Program-made: the position numbers and the translations under genes
Source of the DNA: an uncultured Clostridiaceae bacterium
GTDB lineage: Bacteria; Bacillota; Clostridia; Clostridiales; Clostridiaceae
Direction of reading: 5' to 3'
DNA length: 53,319 nucleotides
Assembly: GCA_946405135.1 (NCBI GenBank)
Contig: CAMJGD010000021.1
Coordinates: 1-53,319, forward strand
The notes under the pieces: model-generated
The model's database searches: none
Seen by the model: the letters and a program-made list of their open reading frames with translations, nothing else
Told to the model about the DNA's origin: nothing
Shown: positions 9,282 through 18,650 of the stretch, one piece after another
Layout of the letters: each line of letters starts with the position of its first letter
Numbering within the stretch: position 1 is the stretch's first letter

Positions 9282-9372
9282 GGAAAGATGGTCGAGTTGG
9301 TTTAAGGCACCGGTCTTGAAAACCGGCGTACGGGTGACCGTACCGTGGGTTCGAATCCCACTCTTTCCGCCA
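9282..9372 (+). tRNA. tRNA-Ser(TGA)
   Basis: The acceptor stem is GGAAAGA/TCTTTCC. The anticodon stem CCGGT/ACCGG encloses CTTGAAA, giving anticodon TGA. A long variable arm (CGTACGGGTGACCGTACCG region) is typical of tRNA-Ser. The T-arm has TTCGAAT, and GCCA is encoded at the end. Confidence 0.96.
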
Positions 9373-9405
9373 TTTTCATATATTTAATTAATAATTGTAG
9401 GACAT

Positions 9406-9496
9406 GGAGAAATACTCAAGTGGCCGAAGAGGCGCCCCTGCTAAGGGCGTAGGTCGGGAAACCGGCGCGAGGGTTCAAATCCCTCTTTCTCCGCCA
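9406..9496 (+). tRNA. tRNA-Ser(GCT)
   Basis: The acceptor stem is GGAGAAA/TTTCTCC. The anticodon stem CGCCC/GGGCG encloses CTGCTAA, giving anticodon GCT (AGC/AGU codons). The long variable arm and encoded CCA support class II tRNA-Ser. It is co-transcribed with tRNA-Ser(TGA), 33 nt upstream. Confidence 0.96.
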
Positions 9497-9499
9497 TAA

Positions 9500-9534
9500 A
9501 ACACCTAACTGAATTTCAGTTAGGTGTTTTTTTA
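9500..9534 (+). terminator. Terminator of the tRNA-Ser operon
   Basis: The perfect inverted repeat ACACCTAACTGAA/TTCAGTTAGGTGT is followed by seven T. Confidence 0.92.
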
Positions 9535-9550
9535 TGCTATTATGCATTTA

Positions 9551-9579
9551 TTGATGAATTTTACTGACAGGTATATAAT
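9551..9579 (+). promoter_or_regulatory. Probable promoter for the GNAT-addBA operon
   Basis: TTGATG (9551-9556), a 17-nt spacer and a consensus TATAAT (9574-9579) lie about 68 nt before the GNAT start. No terminator is visible before addB, so the promoter may serve all three genes. Confidence 0.55.
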
Positions 9580-9647
9580 TTATATAATGAAATTTTAACT
9601 ATAATTATATAAATCTCTCTTTTATTAATTTTAAGAAGGTGATTTTT

Positions 9648-10175
9648 ATGTTGAAGGGAGATAGGGTTTTTTTAAGATCTGTTGAGAGAAAAGATATTAA
9701 TATTTTTTATGACATTTGGTCAGATGAAGAAATAAGAAAATATGATGGAGGATATTTAGTACCGCCATCAAAAGAATATTTATTGGAAAATTTTAATAGG
9801 TATATGAATTCTAATAAAAAATATTTGAGCATAGTAAACGAAAAAGGTGTGGTCATAGGTTATATTACTTATGAAGAAGCAAGAGACTTCTCTGAAATAT
9901 ATTCAATAGGTATAACCCTAGGAAGAGATTTTATAAGTAGAGGTTATGGCAGCGATGCTATAAAAACTTTACTTAAGTTTTTGTTTATGAATAGGGGAGC
10001 TAATCGAGTAGAATTAGAAGTAGTGGACTCAAATATTAGAGCTATAGGCTGTTACAAAAAATGTGGATTTAAAGAAGAAGGAAGAAAGAGAAAAAGGTAT
10101 TTTATTGAGGGTGAGTTTAGGGATCTGTTAATTATGGGAATAATAAAAGAAGAATATCCTAAAGAAAATAAATAA
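9648..10175 (+). CDS. GNAT family N-acetyltransferase (RimJ/RimL-like)
   Basis: The protein is about 175 aa. An N-terminal LKGDRVFLRSVERKDI start and the acetyl-CoA-binding segment GRDFISRGYGSDAIKTLL (motif A, R/Q-x-x-G-x-G/A type) are followed by ANRVELEVVDSNIRAIGCYKKCGF. This is the classic order of RimJ/RimL-type acetyltransferases, which acetylate protein N-termini or small amines. The acceptor is unknown. ATG 9648 has GAAGGTGAT just upstream; the in-frame GTG at 9639 lies within that SD and was rejected. It precedes addB by 25 nt. Confidence 0.85.
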   Translation: MLKGDRVFLRSVERKDINIFYDIWSDEEIRKYDGGYLVPPSKEYLLENFNRYMNSNKKYLSIVNEKGVVIGYITYEEARDFSEIYSIGITLGRDFISRGYGSDAIKTLLKFLFMNRGANRVELEVVDSNIRAIGCYKKCGFKEEGRKRKRYFIEGEFRDLLIMGIIKEEYPKENK

Positions 10176-10200
10176 AAATATTATTCAGGAGCTGATAATT

Positions 10201-13200
10201 TTGAGTTTAAGGTTTATTTTTGGAAGGGCAGGATGCGGAAAGAGTACCTTTTGTCTTAATCAGATAAAAAATAGAATCGAAAAAGGAACAAATTCTAAGC
10301 TTGTGCTTCTAGTACCAGAACAATTTTCTTTTCAGTCTGAAAAAAACTTGCTTTCTACCATAGGAGAAAAGAATATATTAAATGCGGAAGTTTTAAGTTT
10401 TAAGAGACTGTGCCATAGGGTTTTCAATGAAGTTGGTGGTGTTACTCATAAAACTATGAATGAAGCAGGCAAAAACATGCTTATCTTCAAAATAGTAGAC
10501 CAATTGCACAGCAAAATGAAAATGTTTTCTACAGCAAGTAAGCAGCAAGGATTTATAGATATACTATCTCAGACCATAACAGAATTTAAAAGATATAATA
10601 TTACCCCGGAAATACTTAAACAGTCAATAGAAAGCATAAAGGAAAACCAAGAATTAAAAGATAAAATTGAGGATTTGACACTCATATATGAAAACTTTGA
10701 AAATAAACTTCATGAATCCTATATTGATGCAGAAGATGAACTTTCTATTTTAGCTCAAAAAATTGATGAATGTAATCTTTACGATGATGCGGAAATTTGG
10801 ATAGATGAATTTACTACATTTACACCACAGCAATATGTTATTATAGAAAAGCTATTAAAAAAAGCTAAGATAGTGAATATAACATTGTGTTCCGATACCC
10901 TAAATGGAGATAAAGATATAGATAATACAGATATATTTTCCACTATCAAAAATACTGAAAATAAAATTGTAAAAATAGCTGCAGATAACAGAATATATTA
11001 TGAATCCCCCATTGACCTGAATAAAGATTGTTGTCCTAGGTTTGAGGCTAGTAATGAGCTTCAGCATATAGAAAAGCACTTCTTTTCTTTCCCTTATAAA
11101 TACTACCCTGAAAAGGTAAATAATTTAAGAATATATAAAGCCTTAAATACTTATGATGAAGTAGAAAAGGTGTCTAGAGATATAATAAGGCTGGTAAGAG
11201 ATAAAAATTACAGATTTAAAGATATAGCAGTAGTCTGCAGAGAATTAGAAAGCTATGAAAAATTGATATCTGTAATATTTAGAGAATATGAAATTCCATA
11301 CTTTCTAGATAAAAAGAGAGAAATAATGGATAATCCTCTTATAGTGCTTATAACTTCTATTTTTGATATATTCATTAAAAATTGGTCTTATGAATCTGTA
11401 TTTAGATATTTAAAAACAGGAATTTTAGATATATCTAAAGAGGATATAGATATATTAGAAAATTACGTTTTGGCTCATGGAATAAGAGGAAAAAAGTGGA
11501 CAGAGGGAGAGCTTTGGGATTATAGAGTTATAAATACTGAAAAAGAGATGACAAATTACGAAAAGTTAACTATGAATAGGATAAATGAAACAAGGGACCA
11601 AGTAGTGGAGCCTTTAAAAAAGCTATATAAAAACATAAATAAAAATTCTACAGTAAAAGAAATATGTATAGCTTTATATGATTTTCTCATAGATATTAAG
11701 GCTTTAGATAAAATTGAGAACTGGTCTAAAGATTTTCAGGAAAAAGGCAATCAGGAAAAATCCAATGAATACAGCCAGATAATAGATATAGTCATGCAGG
11801 TATTAGATCAAGTGGTAGAAGTCATGGGAGAAGAAAAAATAAAGTTAGATAAGTTTGTAAAGATATTAAATGTTGGTTTTGAAAAATATGAAATGGGATT
11901 AATACCTGTATCTATAGATGAGGTAGTAGTAGGAGATATAGAAAGAATAAGAAGTCATAATATAAAAGCTTTATATGTTATAGGTGTTAATGATGGAGTT
12001 TTTCCTAAAGGAGGAAGAGAAGAAGGTATATTATCTGATGAGGACAGAAATATTTTAAAAGAAAAAGGTGTGGAACTTGCTGCAGATACAAAGACTAAAG
12101 CCTTTGAAGAGCAGTTTCTAGTGTACAATACCTTAACCATAGCAAGAGAGTATCTGATGCTCACTTATCCTGTAGGAGATTACGAAGGTAAGGCATTAAG
12201 ACCATCTATAATAATATCTAGAATGAAAAAGCTGTTTCCTAAATTAATAGAGGAAAGCGACATAGTAAAAATTAATTTAGAAGATCCTGAATTAGAACAT
12301 ATAGTTTCTCCTATATCTACATTTAATGAACTAATTACTGAATTAAGAAGGAATTATGAGGGAGAAGATATAGAAGAAATTTGGTCAGAGGTATATAAGT
12401 GGTATATAAATAAAGAAAATTGGAAAGAAAAAGCAAAGATAGTTTTCAAAGGTTTTGAGTACAGTAATCAGGTAGAAAAAGCAGATGATAAAAAAATAAA
12501 AGCACTTTACACTAGACCTTTTTACTTTGATGTATCTAGAATTGAAAGATATGCTGAATGTCCTTTTGCTTATTATGTTCAGTATGGATTAAAAGCAAAA
12601 GATAGAAAGATATATGAATTTAGTTATCCGGACTTTGGAAGCTTTATGCATGAGGTAATAGATAATTTTTCTCATAAGTTAAAGGAAGAAAATATAAGCT
12701 GGAGAGAGCTTGACGTGGATTGGTGCAGAAAAACCATATCTAATTTAGTAGATGAAAATATAGAAGTAAACTCCTCCATATTAAAAAGTTCAGGTAAATA
12801 CAAGTATATGGCAGGAAGAATGAAACGAATTATTTCAAAATCTGTGATGATAGTATCTGAGCATATAAAAAGAAGTAGTTTTGATCCTTTAGCCACAGAA
12901 TTAAAATTTGGCACAGGAAGCAAGGAATTAAAACCTATAGAACTAAGCTTACCTTCAGGAGAAATAGTAAAGCTTAGAGGAAGAATAGATAGAGTAGACG
13001 CCATGGAACTTGATGGAGAGACTTATATAAGGATTATAGATTATAAGTCAGGTAATAAAGAATTCAGCCTTTCTGAAGTGTATTATGGATTGCAGTTGCA
13101 GCTTTTGGTTTACCTAGATGCCATACTATCTAATGCGGATAAATTTATCAAAAATCAAGCTTTGCCAGGAGCTATACTCTATTTAAGAATAGATGATCCT

Positions 13201-13674
13201 TTAGTCAAAGGAAATAGAGATATGAGCGATGAAGAAATAGAAAAACAGATATTAAAAAAGCTTAAGATGAAAGGATTATTACTAGCTGATGCCAAAGTTA
13301 TAAAAGAGATGGATAATAATATAGAAGGCTACTCTTTAATAATACCAGCAAGAATAAATAAAGATGGAAGCCTTGGTAATTCTTCTGCTATCACCTTAGA
13401 ACAATTTGAAATATTGAGAGAGTATGTAAGAGATACTATAGTGAGATTATGTGAAGATATGTTAAGTGGTGATATAACCATAAAACCTGTTAAAAACAAT
13501 AAATATGTAAGCTGTAAATTCTGTAATTTTTCATCCATATGTCAGTTTGATTCATCTATAAAAGATAATAAATACAATTATTTAGCTAAAAAAAGTGATG
13601 AAGATATATGGAATCTTATATACAAAAAAACAGAAGAAAATATAGAAGGGGGTGGCAGTGATGGCAGAGACTAA
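10201..13674 (+). CDS. addB: ATP-dependent helicase/deoxyribonuclease subunit B
   Basis: The 1157-aa protein is normal AddB length. A Walker A motif opens the protein (GRAGCGKS, residues 8-15). The C-terminal RecB-type nuclease has IRIIDYKSG (Asp947, Lys949) followed by YYGLQLQLLVYL. Four cysteines for the [4Fe-4S] staple are present: Cys787 (AECPFAYY) and C-x2-C-x5-C at 1105, 1108 and 1114. AddAB processes double-strand breaks for recombination. The start is TTG with AGGAG about 10 nt upstream; no better start exists, and the P-loop is only seven residues in. It overlaps addA by 14 nt, suggesting translational coupling. Confidence 0.96.
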   Translation: MSLRFIFGRAGCGKSTFCLNQIKNRIEKGTNSKLVLLVPEQFSFQSEKNLLSTIGEKNILNAEVLSFKRLCHRVFNEVGGVTHKTMNEAGKNMLIFKIVDQLHSKMKMFSTASKQQGFIDILSQTITEFKRYNITPEILKQSIESIKENQELKDKIEDLTLIYENFENKLHESYIDAEDELSILAQKIDECNLYDDAEIWIDEFTTFTPQQYVIIEKLLKKAKIVNITLCSDTLNGDKDIDNTDIFSTIKNTENKIVKIAADNRIYYESPIDLNKDCCPRFEASNELQHIEKHFFSFPYKYYPEKVNNLRIYKALNTYDEVEKVSRDIIRLVRDKNYRFKDIAVVCRELESYEKLISVIFREYEIPYFLDKKREIMDNPLIVLITSIFDIFIKNWSYESVFRYLKTGILDISKEDIDILENYVLAHGIRGKKWTEGELWDYRVINTEKEMTNYEKLTMNRINETRDQVVEPLKKLYKNINKNSTVKEICIALYDFLIDIKALDKIENWSKDFQEKGNQEKSNEYSQIIDIVMQVLDQVVEVMGEEKIKLDKFVKILNVGFEKYEMGLIPVSIDEVVVGDIERIRSHNIKALYVIGVNDGVFPKGGREEGILSDEDRNILKEKGVELAADTKTKAFEEQFLVYNTLTIAREYLMLTYPVGDYEGKALRPSIIISRMKKLFPKLIEESDIVKINLEDPELEHIVSPISTFNELITELRRNYEGEDIEEIWSEVYKWYINKENWKEKAKIVFKGFEYSNQVEKADDKKIKALYTRPFYFDVSRIERYAECPFAYYVQYGLKAKDRKIYEFSYPDFGSFMHEVIDNFSHKLKEENISWRELDVDWCRKTISNLVDENIEVNSSILKSSGKYKYMAGRMKRIISKSVMIVSEHIKRSSFDPLATELKFGTGSKELKPIELSLPSGEIVKLRGRIDRVDAMELDGETYIRIIDYKSGNKEFSLSEVYYGLQLQLLVYLDAILSNADKFIKNQALPGAILYLRIDDPLVKGNRDMSDEEIEKQILKKLKMKGLLLADAKVIKEMDNNIEGYSLIIPARINKDGSLGNSSAITLEQFEILREYVRDTIVRLCEDMLSGDITIKPVKNNKYVSCKFCNFSSICQFDSSIKDNKYNYLAKKSDEDIWNLIYKKTEENIEGGGSDGRD

Positions 13675-16600
13675 GTGGACTAAGGAGCAGCTAAATGCTA
13701 TAACTACTAGAAACTGCAATTTGTTAGTGGCAGCAGCTGCTGGCTCTGGGAAGACAGCAGTACTGGTAGAAAGAATCATAAGAATGATAACAGATAAGGA
13801 AAGACCTATAGATATAGATAAGCTTTTGGTGGTTACATTTACCAACGCTGCTGCAGCGGAAATGAGAGAAAGAATAGGTGAAGCTATATCTAAAGAACTA
13901 GACAGATTTCCACACTCAAAAGTGCTGCAAAGGCAGCTTACTCTTTTAAATAAATCTAATATAACCACTATGCATTCTTTTTGTCTTGATGTTATAAAAA
14001 ATAATTTTCATCAGATAGAGCTAGATCCTAATTTTAGAATAGCAGATGAAACTGAAGCAATTTTATTAAAGCAGGAAGTAATTCAAGAGCTTTTTGAAAA
14101 CAAATATGAGGAAGAAGACAATGAAAGTTTTCTATCTTTAGTAGAATGTTTTGGATCTAGCAGAGACGATATTTATCTTCAAAACATAGTAAATGATTTA
14201 TATGATTTTTCCATGAGCGGTCCCTGGCCAGAAAAATGGCTTAAAGAAAAAGCAGAGGATTTTAACATAGACGAAGACTTTGATATTGGGAACTCTATAT
14301 GGGGAAAAAACTTAAAAGAGAGCATAGACATAGAACTTTATGGAATGAAAGAAAAACTTTTAAGTGCCCTTTCCATATGTGAAAGCTACGAAGGATTAGA
14401 TAAATATGGTGAAAATATAAAGGGCGATTTAAATATAATAGAAGACTTGCAGGAGGCTTTAAATTTATCTTTTGATGAATTATATAAAAGCTTTAATGGA
14501 TTAGCATTTTCTAAATTAAATAGATGCGGGAAAGATGCAGATAAAGAAGCTCAAAAAAGGGTAAAAGACTTAAGAGATGAAGTTAAGAAAAGAATAAATA
14601 GCATAAAGGAAGAAATATTTAATATATCTCCTGAGGATTCAGTGAAAAGTATCAAGGATATGTATCCTATCATTAAAGCTTTAACAGATTTAGTAATAGA
14701 GTTTAATCATAGGTACAGACAGAAGAAAGCTGAAAGAGGCATACTTGATTTTAATGATCTTGAACATTTATGCTTAGACATACTTACTGAAAGGGATGAA
14801 AGAGGAGATATTGTGCCTTCAAAGGCAGCTCTAGGATTTAGAGAGAAATTTGAAGAGGTATTGGTAGATGAATATCAAGATAGTAATAGTGTTCAAGAGA
14901 CAATAATAAATATGGTCTCAAGAAAAAATACTGATGACCCTAATGTGTTTATGGTAGGCGATATAAAGCAAAGCATATACAGATTTAGACAGGCAAAACC
15001 GGAGTTATTTTTAGACAAATACATTAATTACTCGGAAAAAGAAGGAGATAAAAATAGAAAGATATTACTATATAAAAACTTTAGAAGCAGAATAGAAGTG
15101 ATAAATGCAGTTAACTATATATTTAAGCAGCTTATGTCTGAAACCGTTGGAGAACTGCAATATGATGATAAAGAAGCCTTAAACCTTGGAGCAGATTACA
15201 AAATTTTAGAAGAACAAGGAAGCAAAGCTGGCGGAGATATAGAGCTTCATATAATAAATCTTAGCGGAAAAGATATTGAAAAAGAGGATGAGGATTTAAG
15301 TGAAAATTTTGAGGAAGAAGAGAATTTAGATGAAGAAGAATTAGACAAAATTCAAATAGAGGCTAGATTTGTAGCAAAAAGTATAAAAGAAATTATAAAT
15401 CCTTCTAGTGGAGAAGTATTTAAAGTTTATGATAGAGGATTAGGAGACTATAGACCTGTTAAATATAAAGATATAGTAATTCTTATGAGAACTACTGCTA
15501 ATTGGGCTCCTGTTTTCATGGAGGAACTTAGCGGAGAAGGAATACCAGTTTATGCAGATGCAGGTACAGGATATTTTCAAACTGTAGAAATAAGAACTAT
15601 GATGGCTCTTCTTCAAGTTATAGATAATCCTCTTCAAGATATACCTTTGCTTTCAGTATTAAGGTCTCCAATATTTTCTTTCACTCCAGAAGAATTAATA
15701 GACCTTAGAATATATGATAGAGAAAAATATTTTTATGAGTCTTTAAAAGAGATAGCTCAATGTGATACAGATTCTATTGCATCTCAGGAAGATTACAAGT
15801 ATGAAAAAAACTTAAAAGAAAAGTGTAGATATGTAATCCATTCTATAGAAAGATGGAGAAAAAACTCTCTTCATATGCCTATAGATGAATTTATATGGTA
15901 TCTATACACAGATACTTCATACTATGGCTATGTGAGAGCTATGCCTAATGGTATGCAAAGACAGGCTAATTTAAGAATACTTTTCCAAAGAGCAAAGCAA
16001 TATGAAGAAACCAGTTTTAAGGGATTGTTTAATTTTATAAATTTTATAAATTTTATAAATAAGTTAAGAAAAAATAGCGGTGATATGGGAAGTGCTAAGA
16101 TATTAGGGGAAAATGAAGATGTAGTTAGAATAATGAGTATTCATAAGAGTAAAGGTTTGGAGTTCCCTGTAGTAATATTAGCAGGCTGTGGAAAAAACTT
16201 TAATCTAATGGATTTAAATAAACCTATACTATTTCATGAACAATTAGGTTTTGGTCCGGATTATGTGGATTATAAAAAGAGAATAACTTATGCTACTTTA
16301 GCAAAGCAAGCTTTAAAAAAGAAGTTTAAGATTGAGAGCTTGTCAGAAGAAATGAGAATACTCTATGTTGCATTAACCAGAGCAAAAGAAAAGTTAATTA
16401 TAACAGGTTCAGTAGCAGATATTGAAAAAGCTTGTTTGAGGTGGTGCAGTGCTTCTTCGGATTCTATAGGTAAAATATCTTCCCAGGAAGTATTAAAAGG
16501 AAAGAATTATATGGACTGGATTGGTATGGCTATGGCTAAGCATAAAGATGGAAAGATTATAAGAGATTATGGAGAAGTTTCAGCAGATATTGATTATAGT

Positions 16601-17452
16601 GATTTATCCACATGGGACATAAAAATATGGGATAAAAATAATATTATTGTGGATAAAAATATTTCAGATGTGGATAAAATTAATGAAAAAGATAAAGTTT
16701 CTTTAAAGGAAACTAATAATGAGGATTATATTCAAAAGATAAAAAGCAGATTAGATTGGGTTTATGCTTATAAATATTCTTCAACTATTCCAGCAAATAT
16801 TTCTGTATCAGAACTTAAGAGAGAGCAGCTTCAAGATGAGGCACAAGATAATGTATTTAACATATTTAAGCAGCAGACTATTAAAAAACCTCAATTTCTT
16901 CAAGATAAAAAAGGACTATCTTCTGCAGAGAGAGGTACTGCAGTTCATTTTGTGATGCAGCATATAGATTTAAGCAAAGTTAAGGACATAGAAGAGATAA
17001 AGAAACAATTAGATTACTTAGTGATAAAAGAGTATTTGACTTATGAAGAAGTAAAAGTTGTTAACCCAGAGAAAATAATTAAGTTTTTCCAAAGTGATTT
17101 AGGTCAAAGAATTTTAAATTGCTATAATACTACAGGAAAGGTATATAGAGAAACTCCTTTTTATATAGAGATTCCAAGTACCTTAGTAAAAAAAGAGCTT
17201 CCTAAAGATATATATTATAATGAAAAAGTTAGACTTCAGGGAGTTATAGATTGTTTCTTTGAAGAAGAGGGCGAAATAGTGCTTTTAGACTACAAGACAG
17301 ATTATGTAGGAGAAGGCGGCATAGAGGAAATTAAAAACAGGTATAAGGTGCAGATAGAATACTATGAAGATGCTCTTAAGAGGATTACAGGAAAGAAAAT
17401 AAAAGAAAAATATTTATATCTTTTCTATAATGGAGAGATTGTAAAAATGTAA
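13661..17452 (+). CDS. addA: ATP-dependent helicase/nuclease subunit A
   Basis: The protein is about 1263 aa from ATG 13661 (AAGGGGGTGG SD; the upstream GTGs lie in the SD). It is a UvrD-like SF1 helicase with a Q-motif near Gln10, Walker A AAAGSGKT (residues 25-32), Walker B LVDEYQDSN (about 400-408), motif III VGDIKQSIYRFRQA, and motifs V-VI IHKSKGLEF and YVALTRAKEKL. The C-terminal nuclease domain has GTAVHFVMQH and LLDYKTDYV (about 1207-1215), then QIEYY. It is the motor and 3'-strand nuclease of AddAB. A slippage-prone nonamer repeat is noted at 16031-16057. Confidence 0.97.
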   Translation: MAETKWTKEQLNAITTRNCNLLVAAAAGSGKTAVLVERIIRMITDKERPIDIDKLLVVTFTNAAAAEMRERIGEAISKELDRFPHSKVLQRQLTLLNKSNITTMHSFCLDVIKNNFHQIELDPNFRIADETEAILLKQEVIQELFENKYEEEDNESFLSLVECFGSSRDDIYLQNIVNDLYDFSMSGPWPEKWLKEKAEDFNIDEDFDIGNSIWGKNLKESIDIELYGMKEKLLSALSICESYEGLDKYGENIKGDLNIIEDLQEALNLSFDELYKSFNGLAFSKLNRCGKDADKEAQKRVKDLRDEVKKRINSIKEEIFNISPEDSVKSIKDMYPIIKALTDLVIEFNHRYRQKKAERGILDFNDLEHLCLDILTERDERGDIVPSKAALGFREKFEEVLVDEYQDSNSVQETIINMVSRKNTDDPNVFMVGDIKQSIYRFRQAKPELFLDKYINYSEKEGDKNRKILLYKNFRSRIEVINAVNYIFKQLMSETVGELQYDDKEALNLGADYKILEEQGSKAGGDIELHIINLSGKDIEKEDEDLSENFEEEENLDEEELDKIQIEARFVAKSIKEIINPSSGEVFKVYDRGLGDYRPVKYKDIVILMRTTANWAPVFMEELSGEGIPVYADAGTGYFQTVEIRTMMALLQVIDNPLQDIPLLSVLRSPIFSFTPEELIDLRIYDREKYFYESLKEIAQCDTDSIASQEDYKYEKNLKEKCRYVIHSIERWRKNSLHMPIDEFIWYLYTDTSYYGYVRAMPNGMQRQANLRILFQRAKQYEETSFKGLFNFINFINFINKLRKNSGDMGSAKILGENEDVVRIMSIHKSKGLEFPVVILAGCGKNFNLMDLNKPILFHEQLGFGPDYVDYKKRITYATLAKQALKKKFKIESLSEEMRILYVALTRAKEKLIITGSVADIEKACLRWCSASSDSIGKISSQEVLKGKNYMDWIGMAMAKHKDGKIIRDYGEVSADIDYSDLSTWDIKIWDKNNIIVDKNISDVDKINEKDKVSLKETNNEDYIQKIKSRLDWVYAYKYSSTIPANISVSELKREQLQDEAQDNVFNIFKQQTIKKPQFLQDKKGLSSAERGTAVHFVMQHIDLSKVKDIEEIKKQLDYLVIKEYLTYEEVKVVNPEKIIKFFQSDLGQRILNCYNTTGKVYRETPFYIEIPSTLVKKELPKDIYYNEKVRLQGVIDCFFEEEGEIVLLDYKTDYVGEGGIEEIKNRYKVQIEYYEDALKRITGKKIKEKYLYLFYNGEIVKM

Positions 17453-17455
17453 TAA

Positions 17456-17506
17456 AAAAATAGAGCTAACACATAATTAAAAAAATTAAGTTAGCTCTAT
17501 TTTTAT
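17456..17506 (+). terminator. Terminator after addA (possibly bidirectional)
   Basis: A-rich AAAAAAA, stem TAGAGCTAAC (17461-17470) and GTTAGCTCTA (17490-17499), then TTTTTATTT. A-runs and T-runs on both sides allow it also to serve the converging AEC gene. Confidence 0.88.
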
Positions 17507-17514
17507 TTAATTTA

Positions 17515-17606
17515 AGTGGGACTCCAAATTTTATATTTGGTCAGCCGAACTTACACCTACGTAATGAAATGGAGTAGGTGTTTCATTTAGTAGTTCACAT
17601 ATTTTG
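17515..17606. repeat. Palindromic element, possibly a mobile-element end remnant
   Basis: Two nested inverted repeats occur here: CCAAAT/ATTTGG (17524-17540) and ACACCTAC/GTAGGTGT (17553-17560 and 17574-17581). The right part ends in TAGTTCAC. Read on either strand the layout recalls IS200/IS605 terminal hairpins, but no transposase fragment is next to it. It is also not an obvious terminator for the minus-strand AEC gene. Confidence 0.3.
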
Positions 17607-18554
17607 TTAGAATATATAAGAAAAGATTATCATGTATATAGGTATAAATATGAGACTAGCTGCTGTAGATAAGGCAGCCATTACTGTGGCATATTCATAA
17701 TCGCTTTCATAGGCTCTAGATACAATGGCTATCTGCATCATAACAGGCATAGCAGATTCTATGATGAAGACTTTTTCCATAAGTACAGGAATCTTAATGA
17801 AGCTGCAGAGAATGAGCACAGTAATAGGAGATAATATAAATCTTGCTATAAGTATTATGGAAGACTTTTTATCTAGTTTTATCTCCTTTAAATTCAAGGA
17901 ACTTAATGTTATGCCTATAAACATTGTAGATATTGGAGTGGTAAGATTACCTATATATTTACAGCTGTCCATTATAGATTTAGGAAGTTTTATATTAAGT
18001 AATATCAATATAATAGAAAAAATAAATGTAATAAGAGGAGGCGAAAATATATTTTTTAAAGATTCTTTATTTAAAATATTAGAAGTTATAAGTCCACTAT
18101 CTTTTTTTATTCCAAATATGCCAACAGTCCAAAAAATTAAGGTATTAACTATATAATATAAAAGTATATAAGGCATAGCTTGTTCTCCAAATAGAGAAAT
18201 ATTTATAGGAAGTCCTATAAATATGGTATTGGATAGTGAAAACATGGCGCTGAAGGTGCCTTTTTTATTATCTTCTATATTAATTACCTTTATAATTATA
18301 AAGCTTATAAAATACATTATAAGCATGGACAAAAATGGTATGAAAAGCCCCATTAAGGATTGGGTAAGCCTTTCTTTTGTAAAACTGGACAGAAGATTTG
18401 AGATCATGAAAGCAGGCAGTGAAACTTTTGTTACCAGTTTTGAAAACAATTCAGATATTTTATGGTCAAACCAACCTTTTTTTGTAAGATAATAACCTAG
18501 TCCAATCATAATGAATATGGTAAAAACACTTTGAAGAGCATCAATTATTATCAT
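17607..18554 (-). CDS. AEC family transporter (auxin efflux carrier type permease)
   Basis: The protein is about 315 aa with ten or so hydrophobic segments arranged as two five-helix halves (for example MIIIDALQSVFTIFIMIGLG at the N-terminus and MAALSTAASLIFIPIYMIIF at the C-terminus). AEC carriers move organic acids or amino-acid derivatives across the membrane; the substrate is unknown. ATG at 18554 is preferred over an upstream in-frame start at 18599 because AAAGGAAG (complement of 18562-18569) lies 7 nt before it, and the upstream 15 residues are polar. An inverted repeat at 18583-18598 lies in the leader. Confidence 0.85.
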   Translation of the reverse strand: MIIIDALQSVFTIFIMIGLGYYLTKKGWFDHKISELFSKLVTKVSLPAFMISNLLSSFTKERLTQSLMGLFIPFLSMLIMYFISFIIIKVINIEDNKKGTFSAMFSLSNTIFIGLPINISLFGEQAMPYILLYYIVNTLIFWTVGIFGIKKDSGLITSNILNKESLKNIFSPPLITFIFSIILILLNIKLPKSIMDSCKYIGNLTTPISTMFIGITLSSLNLKEIKLDKKSSIILIARFILSPITVLILCSFIKIPVLMEKVFIIESAMPVMMQIAIVSRAYESDYEYATVMAALSTAASLIFIPIYMIIFSYIF

Positions 18555-18582
18555 AAATAAACTTCCTTTCAAGAATGTATCC

Positions 18583-18598
18583 TGTACTTGCTTGTACA
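18583..18598 (-). promoter_or_regulatory. Inverted repeat in the AEC gene leader (possible operator)
   Basis: TGTAC-N6-GTACA forms a 16-bp interrupted palindrome, 29 nt upstream of the AEC start on the minus strand. It could bind a dimeric regulator. No regulator gene is adjacent. Confidence 0.3.
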
Positions 18599-18619
18599 CA
18601 GACTTAATTTATTTTATAC

Positions 18620-18650
18620 GTAGACTACATATAAACAATGTAGCCTACAT
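18620..18650 (-). terminator. Possible terminator of the CCA-adding enzyme gene
   Basis: GTAGaCTACAT and ATGTAGcCTAC form an imperfect 10-bp stem with a 7-nt loop. It overlaps the stop codon of the minus-strand gene. The downstream tract is AT-rich but not a clean T-run. Confidence 0.45.

Noticed and set aside
13582..13968. Minus-strand open frame of 128 codons
   Set aside because: It is antisense to the start of addA, where the Walker A motif is clear.
17725..18492. Two plus-strand open frames (17725-18156 and 18223-18492)
   Set aside because: Both are antisense to the AEC transporter, whose membrane-helix pattern and SD are convincing on the minus strand.
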